From Bacteroidales bacterium (GTDB taxonomy: Bacteria > Bacteroidota > Bacteroidia > Bacteroidales > UBA932): DNA of 64,000 bases. Position numbers and translations under genes: made by a program. Under the pieces are notes generated by a model, which saw nothing but the letters and a program-made list of their open reading frames with translations, did not search any database and had not been told where the DNA came from. This document shows, in pieces, positions 24,474-34,200 of this stretch (position 1 is its first letter; each line of letters opens with the position of its first letter). Where the stretch lies: contig JAFTCB010000054.1 in the NCBI GenBank assembly GCA_017454905.1, forward strand, positions 1 to 64,000, given 5' to 3'.

Positions 24474-25580
24474 ATGAAACAATGGCTTCAATCACTTGCG
24501 CTCTCTGTCCTCTGCCTCGCCGCTGCGGCGTGCAGGCCGCAGGGACAGGACGGGACCGTCACGGTGCCCGACAACATTTCTTCTAAATCGCTGCTGCCCC
24601 TGATCCGTTCGGTGGAGGTGATTCCGCTCGAGACGCGGGAGGATGACCTGCTGGGCACGGTCAGCCTGTATCCCGCCTCGGATGGCTACATCGCCGTGGA
24701 TGCGCGCAACCTCAAGATCCGTCACTATACCCGGGACGGCCGCTTTCTCAATGCCGTCGGCCATGGCGGCCGCGGTCCGCAGGAGTATCCGATGGTTACG
24801 GACGTGCAGGTGCAGGACGGACGGGTGAACGTTTTCTCCCTCGGGGCGGGCAAGGAGACCTTTTTCGGCGAAGACGGCTCGTTCCTGGGGGGCCGGGACC
24901 TTTCCGATGTGACCCATTGTTGGAAAGTTCCTGAAGGGCTGCTGGCCTATCAGGGATATGCTTACAGGGGCAAGTCCCTGGTATCCCTGGTCCGGGAGGA
25001 CGGCTCCGAAGAGGAGTTGCTGCCCAAACCGGCGGACGGACTGCTCTCGATGATGGACGCCAAGGTTTTCTCTTCCCGGGGAGCGGATGCGTTCATCGTC
25101 CCGGAGTGGTCGCAGGCCGTGTACCGCTACAGCGGCGGTGCCGTGGAGTCCTGGCTGGAGCTGGATTTCGGCAAATATGGCCTGGGGGCGGATTTCTATC
25201 AGTCGGAGGACATGATGTCGGCCTTCATGTCCCGGATGCAGACGGGGATGGCTTTCGTAAGCCGCTACTTCGAGCGTGACCGGATGCGGCTGGTACACTG
25301 CATCCTGAACCGGGTCGATCTTTCGACGGGGGAGGGCGAGACAATCAACAATTACGGCCTCTTCCGGGACGGCCGCTGGACCTGGTTCCGCCTCTTCGAT
25401 GAGGATCCTGTCCACGCGTCCGTCCAATATCTGGAGGACGGTGCCTTGGTGTACTGCCTCAGCCCGCTGGACCTGCAGCAACTGGATCCCGCCCTGCGGA
25501 AGCTGATCCCCGACCCGTCCGTGCTGGACGGAATTTCGGAGGATGACAACTCCGTGGTGCTGAAACTGCACCTGAAATGA
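24474..25580 (+). CDS. 6-bladed beta-propeller lipoprotein heading the efflux operon
   Basis: This 368-residue lipoprotein (lipobox AAAC) has the family motif HGGRGPQEYPMVTDV. It is related to the two propellers at 19071 and 20241, without sharing their leader. The ATG at 24474 is preferred to an upstream in-frame start because it gives a proper signal peptide. The TGA overlaps the ATG of the tolC-like gene (ATGA), so the lipoprotein appears to be made together with an RND pump, an unusual pairing whose meaning is unknown. Confidence 0.76.
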   Translation: MKQWLQSLALSVLCLAAAACRPQGQDGTVTVPDNISSKSLLPLIRSVEVIPLETREDDLLGTVSLYPASDGYIAVDARNLKIRHYTRDGRFLNAVGHGGRGPQEYPMVTDVQVQDGRVNVFSLGAGKETFFGEDGSFLGGRDLSDVTHCWKVPEGLLAYQGYAYRGKSLVSLVREDGSEEELLPKPADGLLSMMDAKVFSSRGADAFIVPEWSQAVYRYSGGAVESWLELDFGKYGLGADFYQSEDMMSAFMSRMQTGMAFVSRYFERDRMRLVHCILNRVDLSTGEGETINNYGLFRDGRWTWFRLFDEDPVHASVQYLEDGALVYCLSPLDLQQLDPALRKLIPDPSVLDGISEDDNSVVLKLHLK

Positions 25581-27040
25581 GAAAGCTGTGGGGCATTACG
25601 GTCCTGATGGGGTTGTGCTCGGGGGCGGCGGCGCAGCCGATGACCCTCTCCGAGGTCATCGGCGCGGCCCGGACGCAGTCCGTGCCGGCGCTGCAGGCGC
25701 GCGCCGCCTTCGTCTCCGATTACTGGGCCTGGCGCGCTTACCAGGCAAGCCGCCTGCCCTCGCTCTCGCTCTATGGCACGCTGGGATCGTTTGACCGCTC
25801 GCTGCGCCTGCTGCAGGACCCCAAGACCGGGGAGCTGCTCTATACCTCCAACTACAACATGGAGAACAGCATCGGCCTGCGCGCCCGCCAGAACATCCCC
25901 TTCACCGGCGGCACCCTCTCGCTCTACACCGATCTCACGCGTATCGACCAGTTCCGCTCCGGCGGTCTGACCTGGTACGCCCAGCCGGTGACGCTCTCCT
26001 ACAGTCAGCCGCTTTTTTCCTACAACCAGTTCAAGTGGGACAAACTTATCTCCCCGAAAGAATATGAGAGAGCCCGCCGCACCTATCTGGAGTCTATGGA
26101 AGACGTGACCTTGCGGGCCGTGGAGTGCTACTTCGGTGTGATGGAGGCACAGAAACTCCACGATGTAGCCCGCACCAATTACGACAACACTTCCCGGATG
26201 CTCGGCATCGCCCGGGAGCGCCTCGCGCTGGGAAGCATCACCCGCGATGAATACCTCCAACTGGAATTGCGGATGCTGTCGGACAGCCTCGCCATCAACG
26301 AAAACTACGTGGCGCTCCGTCAGGCCCGCATGCAACTCAACTCCCTGCTGGGCCTGGACGAGACCCGCGAAGTGCAGACCATCCTGGAGGAGGACCTCCC
26401 GGCCGTGCTGATGGACTATGACCTGGTGCTGCGCAAGGCTTCGGAGAATTCGTCTTTCAACTACACCAACGCCATCAACCTGCTTAACGCCGAGTCGGCC
26501 ATCGACCAGGCGAAGGCCGCCCGCGGCATCACCATGCAGTTGAATGCCCGCTTCGGCCTGTCGAAGACGGCGCCGGAGCTGCAGGGCGTCTATCGCGACC
26601 TGCTCAACCAGGAGGTGGTGGGCCTGACCTTTTCTGTCCCGATTCTGGACTGGGGCGAGGGCCGGGGCCGCGTCAAGAAGGCGGAGGCTGCCGCCGAGGT
26701 GGTGAAAGCCCAGGTGGAGCAAGCCGAGAATGACAAGCGCATCAGCCTCTACACCGCCGTGGGCCAGTTCAACAACCAGCGGCAGCTGTGCGATGTGTCC
26801 CGTCGCGCCTCCGCCATTGCCCAGGAGCGCTATGCGCTGGTGATGGAGCGCTTCCGCTCCGGCAAGGCCTCCGTCACGGACCTCAATACGGCCCGCACGG
26901 AGAGCGACAACGCGGTGCAGAAGTATGTCAAGGACCTGTCCAGCTTCTGGACCTTCTATTACACCCTGCGCAAGCTCACACTCTATGATTTCCTCGCGGG
27001 GGACGACCTGACCGTAGATTACGAAGAAATGGTACAATGA
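25577..27040 (+). CDS. TolC-family outer-membrane efflux channel protein
   Basis: This 487-residue protein has a signal peptide (MRKLWGITVLMGLCSGAAAQ) and two similar halves of long helices and short strands, as in TolC: MTLSEVIGAARTQS at the start and the GEGRGRVKKAEAAAEVVKAQVEQA region in the second half. It forms the exit duct for the RND pump encoded by the next three genes. The gene overlaps the upstream one by four bases and is one base from the adaptor gene. Confidence 0.88.
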   Translation: MRKLWGITVLMGLCSGAAAQPMTLSEVIGAARTQSVPALQARAAFVSDYWAWRAYQASRLPSLSLYGTLGSFDRSLRLLQDPKTGELLYTSNYNMENSIGLRARQNIPFTGGTLSLYTDLTRIDQFRSGGLTWYAQPVTLSYSQPLFSYNQFKWDKLISPKEYERARRTYLESMEDVTLRAVECYFGVMEAQKLHDVARTNYDNTSRMLGIARERLALGSITRDEYLQLELRMLSDSLAINENYVALRQARMQLNSLLGLDETREVQTILEEDLPAVLMDYDLVLRKASENSSFNYTNAINLLNAESAIDQAKAARGITMQLNARFGLSKTAPELQGVYRDLLNQEVVGLTFSVPILDWGEGRGRVKKAEAAAEVVKAQVEQAENDKRISLYTAVGQFNNQRQLCDVSRRASAIAQERYALVMERFRSGKASVTDLNTARTESDNAVQKYVKDLSSFWTFYYTLRKLTLYDFLAGDDLTVDYEEMVQ

Positions 27041-27041
27041 C

Positions 27042-28121
27042 ATGGATACAAGCAAGATAATGGGGATCCTGGCGCTCTTCGCCCTTTGCCTGTCGGCCTG
27101 CAAGGGCCCGCAGGCGGAGGACCCGGAAGACGCTTCGAAACTCGTCTATACCCCTGAAGTCAACGAGGTGGAGGTGGTGACCCTGAAACGGCAGACCTTC
27201 CCGATGCAGCTGGTCGCCAACGGCAAGCTCGCGGCAGCGCAGAAGAGCACCTTGTATTTCAGCGAGAGCGGACAGATCGTGGAGCTCCCGGTACAGAACG
27301 GCTCGTCCGTGGCCCGGGGTGCCGTGCTGGCGCGCCTGGACGATGCAGAGCAGCGCACGGCGCTTGAGTCCGCCCGGATCGAACTGGAGCGCACGCGCCT
27401 GGAGTATCTGGACGTACTGGCGGGCCTGGGCTGGGCGGTTGCCGATTCGGCTTCCGTGCCTGCCGACGTGCGCGACCTGGCGGGCATCCGTTCCGGCTAT
27501 AGCGCTGCCCGCAACGCTTACGCCAAGGCGCAGCGCTCCCTCGCCGGGACGGTGCTGCGCGCCCCGTTCGGGGGCAAGGTCGCCGACCTCAAGCTGAACA
27601 AATGGGACCGGACCGGGTCCGAGCCCTTCTGCACGCTGATTGCGGACGGGGCCTTCGACGTGAGTTTTTCCGCCCTGGAGTCGGAATATGGTTTTCTGGA
27701 GCGGGGACAGACGGTACATGTCGTCCCCTTCGGCGGGGAGCGCAGCTTCTCCGGCCGGATCAAGAGCATCAACCCGACGATTGACAAAAACGGACAGATC
27801 ACCGTCATGGCCTCGATCCCCGGAGGCAAGGGCCTGCTGGACGGGATGAACGTGCGGGTGACGGTGGACAGGGACGCCCCCCGCCAGCTGGTGGTGCCCA
27901 AGAGTGCGGTGGTGATCCGCGACGGGCTGGAGGTCCTCTTCCGGCACCGCGGCGGGAAGGCCGAATGGGTCTATGTCCACACCCTGCTTGCCAACAGCGA
28001 CAGCTACGCCGTCACGGCCAACACCGACCGCGGGGCCGTCCTGGATGAAGGAGACGAAGTCATCGTCTCGGGCAACCTCAATCTTGCCGACGGCTCCCGG
28101 GTTGTCGTAAAGCAACCCTAG
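27042..28121 (+). CDS. RND efflux periplasmic adaptor (membrane fusion) lipoprotein
   Basis: This 359-residue lipoprotein (lipobox LSAC) has the HlyD/MFP arrangement. It has a lipoyl half-motif (GQIVELPVQNGSSVARGAVLARLDD), a helical hairpin with about 60 residues, a second half-motif (LRAPFGGKVADLKLN) and beta-barrel and membrane-proximal domains. The long quoted block is cited by its parts VELPVQNGSSVARG and LARLDD. It links TolC with the RND permeases in the periplasm. It lies four bases before the first permease gene. Confidence 0.88.
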   Translation: MDTSKIMGILALFALCLSACKGPQAEDPEDASKLVYTPEVNEVEVVTLKRQTFPMQLVANGKLAAAQKSTLYFSESGQIVELPVQNGSSVARGAVLARLDDAEQRTALESARIELERTRLEYLDVLAGLGWAVADSASVPADVRDLAGIRSGYSAARNAYAKAQRSLAGTVLRAPFGGKVADLKLNKWDRTGSEPFCTLIADGAFDVSFSALESEYGFLERGQTVHVVPFGGERSFSGRIKSINPTIDKNGQITVMASIPGGKGLLDGMNVRVTVDRDAPRQLVVPKSAVVIRDGLEVLFRHRGGKAEWVYVHTLLANSDSYAVTANTDRGAVLDEGDEVIVSGNLNLADGSRVVVKQP

Positions 28122-28125
28122 ACTT

Positions 28126-31100
28126 ATGCTGAACCGGCTCCTGGACCGCCCCGTTTCCGTCACGATGATCTTGCTGGTGCTCGTCGTGCTGGGCTGCGTG
28201 GGTATCGGGCGGCTGCCCGTGTCGCTGATTCCCGACGTGGACATTCCTTATGTGACGGTGCAGGTCTCGGCTCCCGACCTGTCGGCGCGCGAACTGGACG
28301 ATGCCGTGGTGAAGCCCCTGCGTCAGAGCCTCGTGCAGATCGCCCGCCTCAAGGATATCCGCAGCGAGGCGCGGGACGGCAGCGCGACCATGACGCTCTC
28401 TTTCGAGGAAGGGCGTGACATCGACTATTTCTATATCGAGGTCAATGAGAAAATCGATCGCGCAATGGGCTCCCTGCCGCGCATCGACCGGCCCAAGGTG
28501 TTCAAGGCCAGCGCCACGGATATCCCGGCCTTCTACGTCAACATGACGCTGAAGGACCCCGGAGGGGATTTTCTCCGGATGAGCGAATTCGCCCGCGACG
28601 TGATCGCCAAGCGCATCGAGCAGCTGCCCGAGGTGGCGATGGTGGATCTGAGCGGCGGAGCGGAGCGGGAGATCCTCGTGATCCCGGATCCCGAGGCGCT
28701 TGCGCGGCTGGGTCTGTCGGCGGGGCAGTTCGAACAATACGTCTCTTCGGCCAACGTGACCCTGTCCAACCTTACCATCCGCGACGGTGAGTACCACTAC
28801 AACGTCAAGTTCCGCTCTTTCGCGGCCTCCCGCGAAGATATCGCTGATGTGTGGTTCCGGGCGGGAGAGCGCATCCTGCAGGTGAAGGACGTGGCGCGCG
28901 TGGAGGAACGCGAGGCGGCCCGCACGGGCCTATCGCGCAGCGATGGACGGGATGCCGTCACGCTGGCCGTGATCAAGCAGAGCGAGGCGCGGATGGCTGC
29001 GCTCAAAAAAGGCATCGCGGAGCAGCTGGAGCACTTCCGGGCGGACTATCCCCAGATGGAATTCGCCGTGTCCCGCGACCAGACGCAGCTGCTGGACTAT
29101 TCGATCCGCAATCTGCTGATCAATATCCTGCTGGCGATCCTGCTGGACATCGTGGTGATTTTCTTTTTCATGAAGGACCTGCGCTCTCCGCTGCTGGTCT
29201 CGCTCACGATTCCGGTCTCGCTCGTCATCTCGTTCTTTGTTTTCTATGCCATCGGCCTGTCCATCAATATTATCTCCCTGTCCGGCCTGCTGCTGGGCGT
29301 GGGCATGATGGTGGACAATACCATCGTGCTGACGGACAACATCACGGCACGTTGGCAGCGGGGAGAGTCCCTCCGGGATGCCGTCGTGGAGGGGACGAAG
29401 GAGGTCCGCGGGGCGATGCTCAGCTCGGTGCTGACGACCTGCGCGGTGTTCATCCCGCTGATCTTCCTCAACGGCCTGGCGGGAGAACTCTTCTACGACC
29501 AGGCCATGGCTGTGACCACGGTGCTGCTGGTCTCTTACGGCGTGACGGTACTCGTGCTGCCGGTGTACTACTGGGCGCTGTACAAGCGGCTTCCTGCTTT
29601 CCGGCCGAATGCCTTCCTGTCCCGTCTGCGCTTCGACGGCGCCCTGCGGCTCTACGACCGCGCGGTGGGCTGGCACCTCGGCCACCGGTGGATTGTCTGG
29701 GTGCTGCCGCTCTGCTGCGCGGCGCTCGCGGCCGTGTGCCTGTGGGGGATGCGCAAGGAGAAGCTGCCGCCAATCACCTACACCGACGCCATCCTGCATA
29801 TCGACTGGAACGAGCACATCACGCTGGATCAGAACCGCTTGCGGGTCATGGCGCTGGAGGAGGCCTCCTCGTCCCTCGCCGAATCCTCGTCATTCGCCGA
29901 ATCCTCGTCATTCGCCGAATCCTCGTCATTCGCCGAATCCTCGTCATTCGCCGGCTTGACCGGCGAATCTCCCCGCACCACCGCCCTGGTGGGCGTCCCG
30001 CAGTTCGTCCTGGGCCACAGCGAAGACCAGTCGATGAGCGAAGCCTCGCTCTATGTCAGCTGCTCCGACGCCCGCGAACTGGCGGTGCTGCAGGAACGGC
30101 TGTCCGCGCTGGTGCGGAGCCGCTGGCCTGCGGCCATCCAGGCCTGGGGAAACAGCGGCAACATCTTCGAGATGGTGTTCGCGGAGCGGGAGCCGCAGCT
30201 GCTTGCGCGCCTGCGTCCTGCCGGAGGCGAGGGCCTGACGGTAGCCGGGGTGAACGAGGCCCTGGATGCCGTGCGCGCCGCCTTGCCCGGGGTGCAGATC
30301 GACGGGATCCCCCTCAAGCAGGATGTCCTCTATGTGTCCGATCCCGAGCGGATGGCGCTCTATGGGGTCCGTTTCTCCGACCTGACGGAGGTGCTGCGCA
30401 ACGCGCTCAACGGCAACCGTCTCTTCGAAATCGTACAGGGTGCCCGGTCGGTGCCCGTCGTGCTGGGTACGGATGCGGAAGAACTCTCGCAACTGCTCGC
30501 CCGTGCCACCGTATCCGTGACGCAGGACGACGGCTCGAAGGCGGAGATTCCGGCCTCTTCGCTGATGCGGCAGACATTCGAACAGGATTTCAAGGCGCTG
30601 GTCTCCGGCGACGACGGCAACTATTATCCGCTTGCGCTGGACCTCCCGGCGCGCCGCGTTCCGGCGGCGATGACGGCCATCCGCCAGGCGGTCCGCCCGG
30701 CCGGTTTCGACGCCGCCTTCACGGGCGCGTGGTTCACCAATCGGGAGATGATCCGGCAAATGCTGCTGGTGCTTCTGGTGGCCCTGGCGCTGCTTTTCCT
30801 CATCCTCGCCTCGCAGTTCGAGTCGCTCCTGCAGCCCTTCATCATCCTCTCCGAGGTGGTGATCGACATCGCCGTGTCGCTTGCGGCGCTGTGGCTGCTG
30901 GGCGTGAGCATCAACATGATGTCGCTGATCGGCCTGGTGGTGATTACCGGCATCGTGATCAATGACTCCATCCTCAAGATCGACACCATCAACCGTCTGG
31001 TACGCTCCGGAATGGAGGTGGAGGCAGCCGTGCATGAAGCGGGCCATCGCCGGCTCAAAGCCATCCTGATGACCTCCCTGACCACCGTCCTCGCCGTGGC

Positions 31101-31245
31101 GCCCTTCCTTTCGCGGGGCAACATGGGCGCGGACCTGCAGTATCCGATGGCGCTCGTGATCATCGTGGGCATGACGGCCGGTACGCTCGTGAGCCTCTTC
31201 TATGTGCCCACGGTCTATGCGGCCCTTCATAGGCACAGGCGCTGA
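28126..31245 (+). CDS. RND efflux permease, first of a tandem pair
   Basis: This 1039-residue inner-membrane transporter begins with RPVSVTMILLVLVVLGCVGI. It has the TM4 motif GVGMMVDNTIVLTDN (proton-relay Asp, second Asp replaced by Asn, as in many family members) and IGLVVITGIVINDSILKID near the end. It exports small molecules using the proton gradient. At residues 581-616 it carries a Ser/Phe/Ala/Glu repeat (SSSFAE units) encoded by an 18-base DNA repeat and a palindrome, at the start of a porter subdomain, just before ALVGVPQFVLG. The insertion is absent from family members I know. Confidence 0.9.
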   Translation: MLNRLLDRPVSVTMILLVLVVLGCVGIGRLPVSLIPDVDIPYVTVQVSAPDLSARELDDAVVKPLRQSLVQIARLKDIRSEARDGSATMTLSFEEGRDIDYFYIEVNEKIDRAMGSLPRIDRPKVFKASATDIPAFYVNMTLKDPGGDFLRMSEFARDVIAKRIEQLPEVAMVDLSGGAEREILVIPDPEALARLGLSAGQFEQYVSSANVTLSNLTIRDGEYHYNVKFRSFAASREDIADVWFRAGERILQVKDVARVEEREAARTGLSRSDGRDAVTLAVIKQSEARMAALKKGIAEQLEHFRADYPQMEFAVSRDQTQLLDYSIRNLLINILLAILLDIVVIFFFMKDLRSPLLVSLTIPVSLVISFFVFYAIGLSINIISLSGLLLGVGMMVDNTIVLTDNITARWQRGESLRDAVVEGTKEVRGAMLSSVLTTCAVFIPLIFLNGLAGELFYDQAMAVTTVLLVSYGVTVLVLPVYYWALYKRLPAFRPNAFLSRLRFDGALRLYDRAVGWHLGHRWIVWVLPLCCAALAAVCLWGMRKEKLPPITYTDAILHIDWNEHITLDQNRLRVMALEEASSSLAESSSFAESSSFAESSSFAESSSFAGLTGESPRTTALVGVPQFVLGHSEDQSMSEASLYVSCSDARELAVLQERLSALVRSRWPAAIQAWGNSGNIFEMVFAEREPQLLARLRPAGGEGLTVAGVNEALDAVRAALPGVQIDGIPLKQDVLYVSDPERMALYGVRFSDLTEVLRNALNGNRLFEIVQGARSVPVVLGTDAEELSQLLARATVSVTQDDGSKAEIPASSLMRQTFEQDFKALVSGDDGNYYPLALDLPARRVPAAMTAIRQAVRPAGFDAAFTGAWFTNREMIRQMLLVLLVALALLFLILASQFESLLQPFIILSEVVIDIAVSLAALWLLGVSINMMSLIGLVVITGIVINDSILKIDTINRLVRSGMEVEAAVHEAGHRRLKAILMTSLTTVLAVAPFLSRGNMGADLQYPMALVIIVGMTAGTLVSLFYVPTVYAALHRHRR
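29866..29972 (+). repeat. In-frame array: four 18-base units plus one full palindrome, inside RND permease 1
   Basis: One diverged unit (29866-29883) and three identical units TCCTCGTCATTCGCCGAA (29884-29937) are followed by a full element (29938-29972). The palindrome of the full element is ATTCGCCGG, CTTGA, CCGGCGAAT (29946-29968). Each 18-base unit equals the full element with its loop and second stem removed. The length is a multiple of three, so the frame stays open. Confidence 0.92.
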
Positions 31246-34200
31246 TGGCCGGGCGGGGGAAGGGCATATCGTCGTTCTCGGTCCTGCTGCTGATGGCGGT
31301 GGCGGCCGTCGTGGGCATCGCCTGCTTCCCGCGGCTGAAGGTGCAGTACAACCCCACCGCCGTTTCCAGGAACATCACCGTCTCCTACAGTTATCCCGGC
31401 GCTTCAGCGCGCATCGTGGAAGCGGAGGTGACCTCCAGGCTGGAAGGGGTGCTCTCGACCATCCGCGCCGTGGAGGCCACCAGCAGCGTTTCGCGGGAAG
31501 GCGGCGGCTCCGTGACCGTGCGTGCCGCCCGCCGCTCCGATCTGGAGGCCGTGCGCTTCGAGGTGGCCTCGCAGATCCGCAATCTCTGGCCCAGGCTCCC
31601 GGAGGGCTGTTCCTACCCGTCCATTTCGCTCAATGCGCGCGGCGAGAAGACGCAGACGGCCATCACCTACAGCATCCGCAGCGCCCTGCCTTCGCAGGAA
31701 ATCGCCGACTTCGTCGAAGGCGAACTGCTCTATCCGCTCTCTACGGTGGAGGGGGTCAGCAGCGTGGACTTCTATGGGCAGACACCTTTCGAATGGGTGA
31801 TTACCTTCGATGCGGACCGGGCGGCGGCGTCCGGGATCACGGCGGCGGAGCTCCGGCGGGCGATATCGGACGCATACGCGGAGGAAATCGCCGGCGTGAC
31901 GCAGCTTGGCGGGGAAGCTTTCGGGGTGCGGCTGCGAAACCGACGGGCACCGGACTTCGGCTCCATCCCCGTGAAACGGGTGGGGGACCGGGTGGTCCAC
32001 CTGGGCGAGCTGGCCACTTTCCGCTACCAGGAGGCACTGCCGAATTCCTACTACCGCGTCAACGGGCTCAATGTCCTGACGGTGGCCGTAGAAGTGAGCG
32101 CGGACGCCAACCTCCTCGGCGTGGTGCAGGCCGTCAAAGACCGCATGGCGCAGCTGCAGGCCGGTTTCCCGGACGAGATCGGCGTGTCGGTGGGCTACGA
32201 CTACTCGGAGTACATCGCAGACGAACTGGACAAGATCTATTTCCGCACGGCGCTCTGCCTGCTGATCCTGCTGCTGTTCGTCTTCGTGACGGCGCGCTCG
32301 TGGCGCTACATGCTGGTGATTGCCATCACGCTGGCGGTCAATCTGCTGATCAGCGTGGCGCTGTACTATTTCCTGGGGCTCCAGATCCACATCTACACCC
32401 TCGCAGGCGTGACGGTTTCGCTGGGCATCATCATCGACAACAGCATCGTGATGATCGACCATTACGTCCGCTGCGGCGACCGCAAGATCTTCCCCTCGCT
32501 GCTCTGTGCCGTGATGACCACGGTGGCGGCCCTGCTGGTGATCCTGCTGATGCCCGAGCAGGAGAAGGCCAACCTGACGGATTTTACCTGGGTGATCGTG
32601 ATCAATCTCAGCGTGTCGCTGGGGGTGGCGTACCTGTTCGTGCCGGCGCTGCTGGATTATTTCCCGGTCCCGGCCGGGGGCGCGGCAGGACAGCGTCCCG
32701 CGCGTGTGCGCCGCCGCGCCCGCCTGCGTGCCGCCTACGGCCGCTACATCGGCTGGGGGGTACGCCACCGCTGGGTCTATTGGGTGCTGCTGGTGGTCCT
32801 GTTCGGCATCCCGACCTGCCTGCTTCCCGCGAAGTTCGGGGACGAGCGGGAAGCGCCGCTGAGACGCTATGAGGTGGTACTCAACCGGATCGTGGGCTGG
32901 CGGCCCTATGCCGACAACAAGGCAGCCGTCGACAAGGTCCTGAGCTCGACTTTCGGTCTCTTCCACAAGGCGATGTCCCGTTCGGACTTCTACCGGGAGC
33001 CGGCCCGGCCGCAGCTGACGATTCGCGCCGGGATGCCCGAGGGCTGCACCGTGCAGCAACTCGACGAGGTGATGCGCAGCATGGAGAATTATCTCTCGCA
33101 CTACGACGAGATCGATGTGTTCGAGACCCGCATCACGGCCTACAACAACGGCACCATCACGGTCTGGTTCAAGCCGGAGCATGAAGGGACCTGGCTGCCG
33201 TCCCGCATCAAGGGCGAGGTCATCTCGATGGCCACGAACTTCGGCGGGGCCAACTGGAGCGTATCCGGCATCGATGACAGCTTCTTCAACAACAATATCG
33301 TCACGGACTCCCGCTCGCACAGCATCACCCTGACGGGCTATAATTTCGACGAACTGAACGCCTACGGCGAACAGCTGATCACGCATCTGCGGGGAAACCG
33401 CCGCGTTTCGGATCCGGAGATCTGGGGCAGCGGCTGGAGCGACCGGCCCCGCACGGAGTTCAACCTGCGCTATGATTTCGAGGCGCTCAGCGCCCGGGGA
33501 ATCAGTCCGTATGCCTATTATGCGGCGCTCCAGTCACCGCTTTACGACGCTTCGCTGATGCGGCTCCCGCAGGACGGGCGCTATGTCGGCGTACGGCTCG
33601 TTTCCTCGGCCAGGGACGAACTGGACCTCTGGCACATTGACCATTCGGCCGTGGCCGTGTCGGGGGAGCAGAAGATGAAACTCTCCGAGGTGGGCAGCAT
33701 CTCCAAGGACCGCACGGGCCTGCCGATCCAGAAGGAGAACCAGGCCTACACGGTCACGGTGCGTTTCAATTTCATCGGCTCCTACCAGCTGGCAAGCAAG
33801 GTGATCGAAGAGGCGGTGGACTGGATGAATCTCGAAGTCCTGCCCATCGGTTTCCGCGCCGGCAGCGACCGCAGCGGCTGGTACTACAATGCCCGGCAGA
33901 ACTACGCCTGGCTGATCCTGCTGGTGATCGCCATCATCTTCGTGATCTGCGCCGTGCATTTCAACTCCCTGCGGCTGCCGCTCGCCATCATCCTGATGAT
34001 CCCGCTGTCGTTCGTGGGGCTGTTCCTCGCTTTCGGCCTCAGCGATTTTACCTTTGACAAAGGCGGCTTTGCGGCTTTCGTGATGCTCTGCGGCATCACG
34101 GTCAATGCCGGGATCTACCTGGTGTCGGAATGGCTTTCCTGCCGCTACGGGAGATGGCCGGTCGCAGCCGGCCATGACCTCTCCTGTCACCCCGACTTCT

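Noticed and set aside
29866-29972. Possible CRISPR array (regular 18-base repeats)
   Set aside because: There are no spacers between the repeats, the units are too short, no cas genes are near, and the repeats are in frame within a transporter gene.
28851-30965. Second plus-strand frame of about 700 codons within RND permease 1
   Set aside because: It overlaps the well-supported permease in another frame and has no family features.
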